Source: an uncultured Lachnospiraceae bacterium (lineage in GTDB: Bacteria > Bacillota > Clostridia > Lachnospirales > Lachnospiraceae). From it: a stretch of 64,000 nucleotides of DNA. Below, piece by piece: positions 36,016 through 45,687 of the stretch (the stretch's first letter is position 1; the number at the start of each line of letters is the position of its first letter). The stretch lies in contig CAKRJH010000014.1 in the NCBI GenBank assembly GCA_934351255.1, positions 5,060-69,059 on the forward strand, given 5' to 3'. A program made the position numbers and the translations under genes. Below the pieces are notes generated by a model. That model did no database searches. It was not told the DNA's origin and worked only from the letters and a program-made list of their open reading frames with translations.

Positions 36016-37193
36016 CGTCCTGCACCCCCTCTCGCTCTGCGCGAACCGCCCGTCTGTATATTCTCCGTATCCAGACACTGCTCAATCAGTTCTCTCATAT
36101 ATTCTCTGGCCTCATCGGTCATCTCCTGTCCGTTCTGGCTGACATAGAGTTCCTCAAACAGTTCCAGCTCGCTCTTGCTCTCCAGCTTCCTTGCCGCCTC
36201 CACCAGCGAATCCGTCCGTGTTCTCGTATTGTCATAGCTCAGTTTCATGATATACGGATAGACAGCCCGCAGTCTGCCCATCGCCTCGGGAATGATCTCC
36301 TCATCGGTCAGGATAATATGAAGATAGCCCTCCTTAAATGCCTTGCCCTCATAATAAGAACGCGACGCTACTTCCTCGAAAGATCCCCGGATCTCATACA
36401 TATCCCGGAGTGGATGCAGCGGGATCTGACGGATGTCGACCGATCCCTTTTCTCCGAGGTCCACGATCGTGACACTCTTGTGATGGTTCACCTCAGACAG
36501 GGAATATTTGAGCGGAGTCCCTGCGTAGCGGATGTACTCTTTGTGCACCTGCTGCGCGCGGTGGATATGCCCCAGTGCCACGTAGTCAAACTTCTCCAGC
36601 AATGCCGCATCTACTGCCTCAAGACTTCCCACGGCCTCCTCCGATTCACAGGTCTGCGCCCCGGCCACAAACTGATGCATTACCAGCACATTGCGCTTCG
36701 TCCCGTCCATCTCCAGATGATCCAGAACCGTGGCCACCGCCTGCGTATAGTCCGCACAGTCATTGTCCGGAAACACGGCACGAACCTGCGCCGGCTTGAG
36801 AAACGGCATCAGATACACCTGCACCGGGCCGTACTCATCCTCCAGGCAGACCTCCTCTATCCCTCCGTCATAGGGCCGTGATAGATAGATCCCGCTGTCG
36901 CGCATCACCCTTCTTCCATAGGAAATGCGTGCCGCGGAATCGTGGTTTCCGCTGATGGCAAACACCTTAAGCCCCCGTTCGCGAAGGGCACAGATCAGAT
37001 CATCACAGAGCTGTACCGCCTGTGCGGAAGGCTCCTGTCTGTCATAGACATCCCCCGCGATGATCACCCCCTGCACCTTCTCCTCATCCAGGATGTGACA
37101 GATCTCCTCAAACACCGCTCTCTGATCCTCGAGCATGGAAAACTCATTCACACGTTTTCCGATATGTAAATCCGATAAATGCATTAATTTCAT
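36012..37193 (-). CDS. sbcD: Exonuclease SbcCD subunit D, 393 aa
   Basis: Mre11-type metallophosphoesterase. Motifs DLHIGK, IIAGDVYDR, ISGNHDS and GHIHRAQQ carry the metal ligands. The start ATG at 37193 (MKLMHLSDLHIGK) follows AGGGG with 8-nt spacing. The frame to 37226 lacks support. First gene of sbcD-sbcC. Confidence 0.95.
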   Translation of the reverse strand: MKLMHLSDLHIGKRVNEFSMLEDQRAVFEEICHILDEEKVQGVIIAGDVYDRQEPSAQAVQLCDDLICALRERGLKVFAISGNHDSAARISYGRRVMRDSGIYLSRPYDGGIEEVCLEDEYGPVQVYLMPFLKPAQVRAVFPDNDCADYTQAVATVLDHLEMDGTKRNVLVMHQFVAGAQTCESEEAVGSLEAVDAALLEKFDYVALGHIHRAQQVHKEYIRYAGTPLKYSLSEVNHHKSVTIVDLGEKGSVDIRQIPLHPLRDMYEIRGSFEEVASRSYYEGKAFKEGYLHIILTDEEIIPEAMGRLRAVYPYIMKLSYDNTRTRTDSLVEAARKLESKSELELFEELYVSQNGQEMTDEAREYMRELIEQCLDTENIQTGGSRRARGGAGR

Positions 37194-37318
37194 AGTGCAA
37201 ACCCCTGTAACCCTTTCTCTGCCCACAGACTCCGTGTCCTGGCAAAATAGTCAATTATCTACAGTATACACCCATTCCTGTCCTTTTTTATACCCCTCAA
37301 CAAATATTCGATTTTCTC

Positions 37319-37347
37319 TTGTGACTCTGCTTAAAATAACGTACAAT
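37319..37347 (+). promoter_or_regulatory. Promoter of the GH5 gene
   Basis: TTGTGA (37319-37324), 17 bp, TACAAT (37342-37347). The start would be at about 37354, with AAGGAGG and the ATG at 37376 following closely. Confidence 0.7.
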
Positions 37348-37375
37348 ATTCTTATCAAAAAAAGGAGGGCGACTT

Positions 37376-39943
37376 ATGAAGTCAAATGTTATGAAAAAGA
37401 TTTTGTCCTTTGTTCTGGCAAGTGCTCTGGTCGTGTCTGCCGGCGGATTTTCCACCGTTCAGGCAAGTGCCGCCAAAGCCCCGAAACTCAGTGCAAAATC
37501 ACTGACTCTGACAGTAGGTCAGAGCAAAAAACTGAAGGTCAAGAACCTGCCTGCCAAGGCGAAGATCACCTGGACAAGCAGCAAAAAGGCCATTGTATCC
37601 GTCAACAAATCCGGTAAGGTCACTGCCCGCAAGGCAGGCTCCGCAAAGATCACCGCCAAGCTGGCCTACAAGAAGAGCGGCAGGAAGCTGACCAAAAAGC
37701 TGACCGCCAAGGTAAAGGTTACCGCAGCACAGGCTACTCAGGCACCATCCGCTGCACCAGCCACCCAGGCACCTTCCGCTGCACCGGGCGCAGTTCCTTC
37801 TGCCGCTCCTACAGCAGTACCTTCTGTGGCACCTACTACCGTACCTTCACAGAAACCTACCCTGTCTCCGGATGAGCTTAAGGATCTGCTGAACCGGTCC
37901 AATCTCGGCGAAGAGCATACCTCTGCAGGCGGCATCACCACCAAAGATAACGGACTGATGCGTACCGAACTCAGCGCGCAGGATCTCACCGATGTGATGA
38001 CAGTCGGCTGGAATGTCGGAAACTCCCTGGAGCAGACCCTGGCCAACAGCTGTACTTCCCTGACAGAGGAAGAACAGGCAGCCCTGACCGACGCAGACTG
38101 GGTAAAGGGCTATGAGACCAACGCCAACAACCCGGTATCTACCCAGAAGCTGTTCGACGGCTTAAAGCTCTATGGCATCAATACGATCCGTATTCCGGTA
38201 GCCTGGTCCAATATGATGAAACAGATCAAGCAGGATGACGGATCTACCTATTACCAGATCAATACAGCCTATATGAACCGTGTGGAGGAAGTTCTCAACT
38301 ACGCACTGAACAATGAGATGTATGTCATCATCAATGACCACTGGGATAATGGCTGGTGGGGCATGTTCGGGGATGCCCGCGAGGATGTCCGCGCACAGGC
38401 CATGAAGAAATACGAGGATATGTGGACACAGCTCGCAGCCCGTTTCCGCGAGTACTCTGACCGCCTGATCTTTGAGGGTGGCAATGAGGAGTTCGGAGAG
38501 CGCTTCAACGACGACTGGGACAATGACGGTACCAAGGGTACCCTGACCCAGGAAGAATATTACGCACTGACCAACGAACTGAACCAGAAATTCGTAGACA
38601 TTATCCGCAAGGACGGTGTCAATGCGGATGGTTCCTTCAACAACAATTACTACCGTATGCTTCTGATCCCGGGACTGGACACGAACCTGCATCAGACCTG
38701 CGGTGACAAGTATTCTGACAAGGCAAAGACCGGCAACGACAAGCTGACTTACGTCATGCCACAGGATACCGCCCAGAACGGCATCCGCAGACTGTTTGTC
38801 TCCATCCACTACTATGATCCACTGGGATGGGGTATCTCCAAATCTTCCTCACAGACCTACGACACACCAAAGGGTGCTTCCGCATTCATGGACACCTGGG
38901 GCAGCGATGCAGATTATGCAGCGATGCAGGAGGACTTTGACGCTGTCAAGGAAGCATTTACCGACAAGGGATACGCCGTGATCTTCGGCGAGTTCGGTGT
39001 GGTATCTGTCAACAAAGACGGAATCCCGGCTTACTACAAACAGTTCTTCGAGAGCTGCAAGCAGAACAAATGCGTTGCCGTCATGTGGGACGAGGGTACA
39101 CTGGTTGACCGTCAGGGTACCAAGAACAAAAAGAAAAACGCATATTTCGCATATGACGACATCGGACAGGTGATTCAGGCATTTACCGGCTGCACCGTCT
39201 CTCTTGCCGCAGAGGCACAGAAGCTGACCACCACGACCGGCATCCCTATGGATCCGACCTGTGAGAACCAGGATCCTCTGGTAGTCTGCACCTGGGAAGG
39301 TGATTTCATGAGAAACACCACCAATTCCGAGGCGGTAGATCTCGAGCAGATCCGCAAGAACTTCGGCGATGAATTTATCGGAAGCTACAGCGGCCAGACC
39401 GTAGGCGGTATCTTCCGCACCAAACAGGTGACCTACACAGACGTTCCTGCTTATCAGGGACTGGAACTGACCACCAGCGCATCCAACGAGTGGTGGCATT
39501 CACACTTCCAGATGAACGACTGGAGCAAATTCAAAAAGCCATGTATCCGCATCACCATGCACGATGACGACTTCAGTAAGTCCGCCGATCTGCAGTTAGT
39601 CTACTCTGACGAAGCGATCCACACCTCTGACAACGGCTCCGCATGGAAGTATGAGACAGACTTTGCACAGGTTCAGTTCGAGCTGACCCCGGATGGAAAG
39701 GTCGCCCAGGATGACAACGGCGTCAATATCATCAAGCGCGATGAGAATGGCAACATGGTTCTTGCAGACACTGCATGGCAGGAGAAAGTTCTGAATCTGG
39801 ATCCAAACCACCTGGAGAACTATCCGGTTGTCCTGCTGACCACCAACAGTTTCTACGGATGTGACTTCGTGAAGATCGAATTCTGTGATGCCGCATACAA
39901 TGCAGACGGAAGCGAACATACAGAGTCAACTGCCCGTAGATAG
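37376..39943 (+). CDS. Secreted GH5 endoglucanase-type glycoside hydrolase, 855 aa
   Basis: Signal peptide (about 1-33, ASA cleavage). A Lys-rich Ig-like domain follows (about 34-118), then a Pro/Ala/Thr linker (about 120-165). The GH5 catalytic domain covers about 195-600: VGWNVGNSLE, TIRIPVAW, VIINDHWDNGWWG, FEGGNEEF with acid/base E371, and VIFGEFGVV with nucleophile E539. A C-terminal beta-rich module (about 640-845) may bind carbohydrate. Acts outside the cell on a beta-glucan or mannan. AAGGAGG 7 nt before the ATG. A promoter is seen at 37319-37347. No terminator directly follows the stop, but one lies at 40076-40100. Confidence 0.92.
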   Translation: MKSNVMKKILSFVLASALVVSAGGFSTVQASAAKAPKLSAKSLTLTVGQSKKLKVKNLPAKAKITWTSSKKAIVSVNKSGKVTARKAGSAKITAKLAYKKSGRKLTKKLTAKVKVTAAQATQAPSAAPATQAPSAAPGAVPSAAPTAVPSVAPTTVPSQKPTLSPDELKDLLNRSNLGEEHTSAGGITTKDNGLMRTELSAQDLTDVMTVGWNVGNSLEQTLANSCTSLTEEEQAALTDADWVKGYETNANNPVSTQKLFDGLKLYGINTIRIPVAWSNMMKQIKQDDGSTYYQINTAYMNRVEEVLNYALNNEMYVIINDHWDNGWWGMFGDAREDVRAQAMKKYEDMWTQLAARFREYSDRLIFEGGNEEFGERFNDDWDNDGTKGTLTQEEYYALTNELNQKFVDIIRKDGVNADGSFNNNYYRMLLIPGLDTNLHQTCGDKYSDKAKTGNDKLTYVMPQDTAQNGIRRLFVSIHYYDPLGWGISKSSSQTYDTPKGASAFMDTWGSDADYAAMQEDFDAVKEAFTDKGYAVIFGEFGVVSVNKDGIPAYYKQFFESCKQNKCVAVMWDEGTLVDRQGTKNKKKNAYFAYDDIGQVIQAFTGCTVSLAAEAQKLTTTTGIPMDPTCENQDPLVVCTWEGDFMRNTTNSEAVDLEQIRKNFGDEFIGSYSGQTVGGIFRTKQVTYTDVPAYQGLELTTSASNEWWHSHFQMNDWSKFKKPCIRITMHDDDFSKSADLQLVYSDEAIHTSDNGSAWKYETDFAQVQFELTPDGKVAQDDNGVNIIKRDENGNMVLADTAWQEKVLNLDPNHLENYPVVLLTTNSFYGCDFVKIEFCDAAYNADGSEHTESTARR

Positions 39944-40075
39944 ATAAAAACGACATTCAAACGACATTTTCAACCGATTTTGGCATTTAATTTTCTGCCT
40001 GGATATGGTATACTATATCCAATATTAACCATTATTTTAGCAGAAGCTGACTGAAGGATTATGTTTAATTTTATA

Positions 40076-40100
40076 GGGAACGCATCGGCGTTCCCTTTTT
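40076..40100 (+). terminator. Terminator between GH5 gene and GGDEF gene
   Basis: GGGAACGC-ATCG-GCGTTCCC followed by five T. It lies after an extended -10 candidate (TGgTATACT, about 40005-40013), so it may sit in the leader of the GGDEF gene as well as ending the GH5 message. Confidence 0.8.
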
Positions 40101-40121
40101 GTATTATCTGGGGGAAACACT

Positions 40122-42020
40122 ATGCAGAAACGAAAAACCATAGGACTGTTTTTAGAGGGGGATGATGTGCTCCAGGAGGGCACGATTGTGACCGCCATTC
40201 TGGAATACACCAAAGAAAAAGACTACAATATTCTGATTCACCACAGTCTGATGAAGAAATCCATCTTCGGACAGGCTGAACTGTCGGACTCCGTCATCGC
40301 CGGCGAGGGCGCGATCTATGATCTGGCAGATTTTGAGAATCTGGATGGTATCATATTTCTCGGAGAAATTCTCCGCAAAGACGTGGTGCCGAAGCTGGTT
40401 GCCAGGGCAGACAGCTTCGGGATTCCCTGTGTCAATGTCAATGACTACTCTAACGGCTGCTACTGCGTCAACTATGACGATGTGGTGGGCATGAAAGAGA
40501 TGGTTCTTCATCTGATCCGGGAGCATGGCTGCCGCAGGCTCTGCTTCCTGTCCGGGTTCCGCGGAAACCGCGAGTCCATGGAACGCGAACAGGCATACCG
40601 CGATGCCCTGGAGGAGGAAGGGATTCCGTTCGATCCGGATATGATCCGCTATGGGCAGTTCTACATGCCGGTCGTTGAGGAAGTCAGGGATTTCCTGACC
40701 ACCCATGAGATGCCGGATGCCTTTGTCTGTGCCAATGACAGTATGGCGATCTTTACGATCGCCTATCTGGAGACACAGGGGTACCGTATCCCCGATGATG
40801 TGCTGGTCACCGGCTTTGATTCTACAACCGAGGCGATGGATTACTCTCCGTCGATCAGTTCTGTAGTCCGCTCTCTGGCCCAGTCGGGCAGGGTTGCAGT
40901 TCAGACTCTCGAAAAACTCTGGGCTGGCGAACAGGTTCCGAAGAACCAGCTGGTACCGGCTTCCCTGCAGCTCAACCAGAGCTGTGGCTGTGTCCCGGCC
41001 AAAGAGAAGGATTACAACAAAGTCGTTCAGGAAAAATGCAGCATCCTGACCAACCAGGACATCTTTATCCACTACATTTCCGAATTCTGGAGAACCAACA
41101 CGACAGCAGACACCATAGAGAACCTCTTCCGTATCATCTGTTCCTATCTCCACTTTTTTGATATCGATGAGATCCGTTTCGTGATCTGCGCTGACATCTT
41201 CGGAAAACGCCAGCGTCCGGATGATGTTACGCTATACGGTTATTCCCAGAATCTGACTCTGGTCACCTGGAAAAGGGATCAGGAGGTCACCTTTGAAAAT
41301 GTATTCTATCCGAACATTCTGCCTCCTGTCGACTATGACGGACCGGAACGGATTCATAATATTTATATCCCGATGTTCTTCCAGAACCGTACCATCGGTT
41401 ATCTCTGGCTGTCGCTGGATCACTGTATTCCGCAGCAGCCTATGCTCAACAGTTATCTGACCAATGTCAACAGCGCGATCTGTGACTTCTGTCTGATCAA
41501 GGAAAAAGACGTCCTCCTCAGCCAGCTTGACAATATGTACGTCCGCGATGAACTGACCAAACTCTACAACCGTTTCGGCATGCAGCGCTATGTCGTGGAT
41601 CTCTACAACCGCTGTCAGAAAAATCATGAGATGATGATGTGTATTGCAATGGATCTGGATGGCCTCAAAAAGATCAATGACACCTACGGACACTCCGCCG
41701 GTGACAATGCCATCGTTCAGATTGCCAATGCCATGCGTCAGTCCTCCGTCAACCATGAGATCTGCATCCGCAGTGGCGGCGATGAATTTTTCGTCTTTGG
41801 CAAAGCGGATTCGCAGAAAGATCCCGCCGAATTTGTACGCCGCGTGGAAGATGTCCTGGAGGGCTATGAAGCGATGAATTCATGGCCATATCAGGTACAG
41901 TGCAGCAGCGGTTACTGTGTTCACTTTGCCGACGAAATTTCGATGGAAGAAATGATGTCTGAGGCGGATGCGATGCTCTATCAGGTGAAAGAGCGCCGCA
42001 AGACCCGCCGCAAAGATTAA
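40122..42020 (+). CDS. LacI-type sugar-sensor/diguanylate cyclase fusion, 632 aa
   Basis: Residues about 5-290 form a periplasmic-binding/LacI ligand fold (IGLFLEGDDV, PDAFVCANDSMAIFTIAYL, DVLVTGFDSTTEA) without the LacI DNA-binding head. A middle domain (about 300-460) is of unknown type. A GGDEF domain (about 470-630) has MDLDGLKKINDTYGHSAGD and SGGDEFF at 552-556, so the cyclase site is intact. No signal peptide or membrane helix is seen, so it is cytoplasmic. It probably makes c-di-GMP in response to a sugar. It sits between secreted GH5 and intracellular GH32 enzymes. GGGGG lies 7 nt before the ATG. Confidence 0.88.
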   Translation: MQKRKTIGLFLEGDDVLQEGTIVTAILEYTKEKDYNILIHHSLMKKSIFGQAELSDSVIAGEGAIYDLADFENLDGIIFLGEILRKDVVPKLVARADSFGIPCVNVNDYSNGCYCVNYDDVVGMKEMVLHLIREHGCRRLCFLSGFRGNRESMEREQAYRDALEEEGIPFDPDMIRYGQFYMPVVEEVRDFLTTHEMPDAFVCANDSMAIFTIAYLETQGYRIPDDVLVTGFDSTTEAMDYSPSISSVVRSLAQSGRVAVQTLEKLWAGEQVPKNQLVPASLQLNQSCGCVPAKEKDYNKVVQEKCSILTNQDIFIHYISEFWRTNTTADTIENLFRIICSYLHFFDIDEIRFVICADIFGKRQRPDDVTLYGYSQNLTLVTWKRDQEVTFENVFYPNILPPVDYDGPERIHNIYIPMFFQNRTIGYLWLSLDHCIPQQPMLNSYLTNVNSAICDFCLIKEKDVLLSQLDNMYVRDELTKLYNRFGMQRYVVDLYNRCQKNHEMMMCIAMDLDGLKKINDTYGHSAGDNAIVQIANAMRQSSVNHEICIRSGGDEFFVFGKADSQKDPAEFVRRVEDVLEGYEAMNSWPYQVQCSSGYCVHFADEISMEEMMSEADAMLYQVKERRKTRRKD

Positions 42021-42033
42021 GTTTATAGAGAGC

Positions 42034-42078
42034 AAAATCCGGACGGGATTCTAATACATAGAACCCGTCCGGATTTTT
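42034..42078. terminator. Bidirectional terminator
   Basis: AAAATCCGGACGGG / CCCGTCCGGATTTTT stem (14 bp) with a 16-nt loop between the convergent GGDEF and GH32 genes. T-tracts occur on both strands. Confidence 0.9.
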
Positions 42079-43624
42079 ATTTTACTACGAGTGCACGGAG
42101 TGGCCAGCACACGACACGTCCGCTTCCCAGATGTGAAAATGCTGTCGCCTCGCCCTCCATATAAAAACGACTTGTAAATACCGTCTGACCACCATTCAGA
42201 TACACCTCGATCACAGAGGTGTCAAGATAGATCTGTACCTGGTCCAGGCGGTTTATTTTGGCCAGTCGCTGTTTTCTTCCGCGGCCGATCTCGTTCGCCT
42301 TCGGACCGACAAATTCCATACAGAAGATGCCCTCCTCATAACTCAGGCAGATACCGCTCTTGCCCTGCATAAGCTGCCATGAAAACGGCTTGTCCATCAG
42401 TTCGGTCATCTCCCATTCCCAGGCTCCACGGGTTCCATCGGACTTCTCGCTGCGGCTCTGGAACAACTCCAGCGGACGATCCACGGATTTATGATCTGAG
42501 CCATATTCCTCAGCATCCCCGCGCAGGGTACGATACTCCTCCAGAGGCTTCTGTTTCAGACATCCATCCTCCCAGATGATCTCTCTCATCATGGTCAGAC
42601 AGTGCTGCCATCCCTGCTCCACAGTCGGCTCATTGTCATATTCCGCGTCCGGCATACCGGCCCAGCCCATAAGGATACGGCGTCCCTGCTCATCTTCAAA
42701 GGTCTGTGGTGCATAGAAATCAAATCCCATGTCCCACTCCTTGAAATCACCCAGTTCCAGCTCGGCTGCTGCCGTGTGCGCCGGATCCTGATGAAGCACA
42801 CAATATCCCGACTGGTATTTGTTCTGAAACTGATATTCCCTTGCCTCGATTCCCTGAGGAGACATGGAAAGAACAGATACCTGTGGAAGACGGAAATAGT
42901 CCGGACATTCCCACATATAGCCAAACTCCTGCATACTGCTGATCTCTTTTTTTACGGTCCAGTTCCGGCCATCCTCAGATGCCAGAAGAAGGATCGCTCC
43001 GGTGTCTCCGGAAGAGGTATCACTGACGAACTCCGGTCTGGAGGTGATGTTCTTTCGCTCCTCCCACTTGCTGATCCCCTGCAGCATTGCATAGAAATCG
43101 CGGCGTCCGCCCAGAACCATATAATATCTGCCGTCCTGCTCCCAGACCTTGGGATCTCTGACATGACAGGTGAAATGTGCCGGGTAATCTTCATTGCCCA
43201 GAACCTTTTCCTTGGCGGAGAATGTCCGTCCATCGGTGCTGGACACCCGCACGGTATTGCCCTGGCGTCCCTCATAGATCTTCAGAGGATCTGCTTCATC
43301 CTCCACATTGCCGGTGTAATACAGTACCATCTCCGGCCCCTGCGGTGTCTGATGAACCAGGGCAGAGCCGGAATACACACCGTCCCGGTCAAATGCTTCG
43401 TCCGGCTCCAGCGCAGTTCCCACAAATTCCCAGCTGATCAGATCTTTGCTGATGTAATGTCCCCAGCTTCTCTTACCCCTGCCCTGTGCATCCTGAGGCG
43501 TATACTGGAAAAATACGTGGTACTCCCCCTGAAACTGGCAGAGTCCATTCGGATCATTGAGCCAGCCTGTCGGCGGCTGCAGATGAAAATATAAACGATA
43601 TGGGTCTTTGTCTCTTCTAGTCAT
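42077..43624 (-). CDS. GH32 beta-fructosidase / sucrose-6-phosphate hydrolase, 515 aa
   Basis: Five-blade propeller plus beta-sandwich. WLNDPNG with nucleophile D24, HVRDPKVW with the transition-state Asp, and MWECPDYF with the acid/base Glu are all present. No signal peptide, so the enzyme is intracellular and cleaves sucrose(-6-P) or short fructans. The ATG at 43624 follows AGAGGG. An in-frame TTG five codons upstream overlaps that site. No PTS or ABC sugar transporter lies next to it. Confidence 0.93.
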   Translation of the reverse strand: MTRRDKDPYRLYFHLQPPTGWLNDPNGLCQFQGEYHVFFQYTPQDAQGRGKRSWGHYISKDLISWEFVGTALEPDEAFDRDGVYSGSALVHQTPQGPEMVLYYTGNVEDEADPLKIYEGRQGNTVRVSSTDGRTFSAKEKVLGNEDYPAHFTCHVRDPKVWEQDGRYYMVLGGRRDFYAMLQGISKWEERKNITSRPEFVSDTSSGDTGAILLLASEDGRNWTVKKEISSMQEFGYMWECPDYFRLPQVSVLSMSPQGIEAREYQFQNKYQSGYCVLHQDPAHTAAAELELGDFKEWDMGFDFYAPQTFEDEQGRRILMGWAGMPDAEYDNEPTVEQGWQHCLTMMREIIWEDGCLKQKPLEEYRTLRGDAEEYGSDHKSVDRPLELFQSRSEKSDGTRGAWEWEMTELMDKPFSWQLMQGKSGICLSYEEGIFCMEFVGPKANEIGRGRKQRLAKINRLDQVQIYLDTSVIEVYLNGGQTVFTSRFYMEGEATAFSHLGSGRVVCWPLRALVVK

Positions 43625-43749
43625 ATACTTCCCTCTCAATCATTTCTTTTCTTCATTGTAACGTATCCGCCACTGGTTTTCTACTGCAATCTTTGGTATA
43701 TTGAAATTATCCGATATAGATCAATGATGTAGAAATGGAGCGTAACGCG

Positions 43750-45687
43750 ATGAAAGATGGATTTCTCAAAGTTGCCGCTGTCACCCCACAGATCCGGGTG
43801 GCCGATGTGGCATATAATACACAGCAGATCATAACCCAGCTTGAGGCGGCTGCAGACCTCGGAGCCAGACTGATCGTCTTCCCTGAGCTGTGCCTGTGTG
43901 GCTACACCTGTGGAGAACTTTTCCTGCAGGACGCACTGCTTCGCGGCTGTCTGCAGGGTCTCGGTCAGATCTGCGAGGCTTCCGAAGGTATTGATGCACT
44001 GATCCTGGTAGGCCTGCCTCTTATGGTACACCACCGCCTGTACAATGTCGCCGCTGTCCTCAAGGACGGCGAGATTCTGGGACTGGTTCCGAAACAGTAC
44101 ATCCCAAATTACTCTGAATTTTACGAGGCGAGACATTTTGCCCCTGCCCCTTCTGCCAATGAGATGATCGATCTGGTACCGCTTGGCGAGCGCGGCGAAG
44201 GGATCACCTTTGGCCCGAAACAACTCTTTGCGGCAGAGAACTACCCGGATCTTGTCCTGGGCATTGACATCTGCGAAGACCTGTGGATGCCGGTTCCTCC
44301 ATCCTGCTATCATGCCATGGCAGGTGCCACCGTCATTGCCAATCTCTCGGCCAGCGACGAGACGACCGGCAAGGATATGTACCGCCGCGAGCTGGTCCGC
44401 AACCAGTCTGCTCGTCTGCTGTGCGGCTATCTTTACGCCGATGCCGGAGAGGGCGAGTCTTCCACTGATCTGGTCTTTGCCGGTCACAATATCATCGCCG
44501 AAAATGGCTCTATCCTGGCACAGACACGCCGCTTTACCCATGGGATTGCGATCACCGAACTGGATCTTGGCAAGCTGGTCAGCGAGCGCAGGCGAATGAC
44601 GACATTCCCGGTACACAGCCCCGAGGAGGACGGCTACGAGACCGCATGGTTCACCTTTGATTCCATAGAGAAGACCGTGCTGACACGTCCTTTTGACCGG
44701 ACGCCGTTCGTTCCGTCAGACAAGGAAGACCGCGACCGCCGCTGTGATGAGATCCTGCATATCCAGGCGATGGGTCTGAAAAAGAGACTGGAACACACCC
44801 ACTGTGAGCATGCCGTCATCGGTATTTCCGGCGGACTCGATTCGACCCTGGCCCTTCTGGTGACCGTCAAGGCATTTGATATGCTGGGGCTGGACCGCAG
44901 CGGTATCCAGGCTATCACCATGCCTTGTTTCGGAACTACAGACCGCACCTACCAGAACGCCTGCACACTCACCAGACAACTCGGAGCTACGCTGCGCGAG
45001 GTGCCGATCCACGAGGCAGTGGACATTCATTTCCGCGACATCGGACACGACAAGGCCATTCACGATGTGACCTACGAAAATGCACAGGCCCGCATGCGGA
45101 CCACCATCCTGATGAACATCGCCAACGAATGCGGCGGCATGGTCATCGGAACCGGCGACATGTCCGAGCTGGCACTGGGCTGGGCCACCTACAATGGCGA
45201 TCATATGTCCATGTACGGTGTCAACTGCTCTGTCCCGAAAATGCTGGTGCGCTATCTGGTGGACTTCTTCGCCGAGACGACATCCGATCCGGAACTGTCC
45301 GTCGTCCTAAAAGACATTCTGGACACTCCGGTCAGTCCGGAGCTGCTGCCGCCAAAAGACGGACAGATCTCCCAGAAGACCGAAGATCTGGTGGGCCCTT
45401 ACGAGCTGCACGATTTCTTCCTCTACTATGTGATGCGTTTCGGCTTCATGCCGTCAAAAATTTATCGCCTGGCCATCTACACCTTTGAAGGCGTCTACGA
45501 CCAGGCGACAATATACAAATGGCTGCGCACGTTCTACTGGCGCTTCTTCGCCCAGCAGTTCAAGCGCTCCTGCCTTCCGGATGGGCCAAAAGTGGGAAGC
45601 GTGGCTCTGTCTCCGCGCGGAGACTGGCGTATGCCGAGCGACGCCTGCGTGACTCTCTGGATGCAGGATCTTGACCGGTTATCATAA
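43750..45687 (+). CDS. nadE: Glutamine-dependent NAD+ synthetase, 645 aa
   Basis: Fusion of an N-terminal nitrilase-type glutaminase (FPELCLCGYTCGELF with Glu, VPKQYIPNYSEFYE with Lys, GIDICEDLW with Cys) and a C-terminal ammonia-using NAD synthetase (GISGGLDSTLALL P-loop, GTGDMSELALGW). Final step of NAD+ synthesis. Start at ATG 43750 with GGAG 9 nt upstream. The last 6 nt overlap the end of the convergent ABC-F gene, so no terminator fits between them. Confidence 0.95.
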   Translation: MKDGFLKVAAVTPQIRVADVAYNTQQIITQLEAAADLGARLIVFPELCLCGYTCGELFLQDALLRGCLQGLGQICEASEGIDALILVGLPLMVHHRLYNVAAVLKDGEILGLVPKQYIPNYSEFYEARHFAPAPSANEMIDLVPLGERGEGITFGPKQLFAAENYPDLVLGIDICEDLWMPVPPSCYHAMAGATVIANLSASDETTGKDMYRRELVRNQSARLLCGYLYADAGEGESSTDLVFAGHNIIAENGSILAQTRRFTHGIAITELDLGKLVSERRRMTTFPVHSPEEDGYETAWFTFDSIEKTVLTRPFDRTPFVPSDKEDRDRRCDEILHIQAMGLKKRLEHTHCEHAVIGISGGLDSTLALLVTVKAFDMLGLDRSGIQAITMPCFGTTDRTYQNACTLTRQLGATLREVPIHEAVDIHFRDIGHDKAIHDVTYENAQARMRTTILMNIANECGGMVIGTGDMSELALGWATYNGDHMSMYGVNCSVPKMLVRYLVDFFAETTSDPELSVVLKDILDTPVSPELLPPKDGQISQKTEDLVGPYELHDFFLYYVMRFGFMPSKIYRLAIYTFEGVYDQATIYKWLRTFYWRFFAQQFKRSCLPDGPKVGSVALSPRGDWRMPSDACVTLWMQDLDRLS

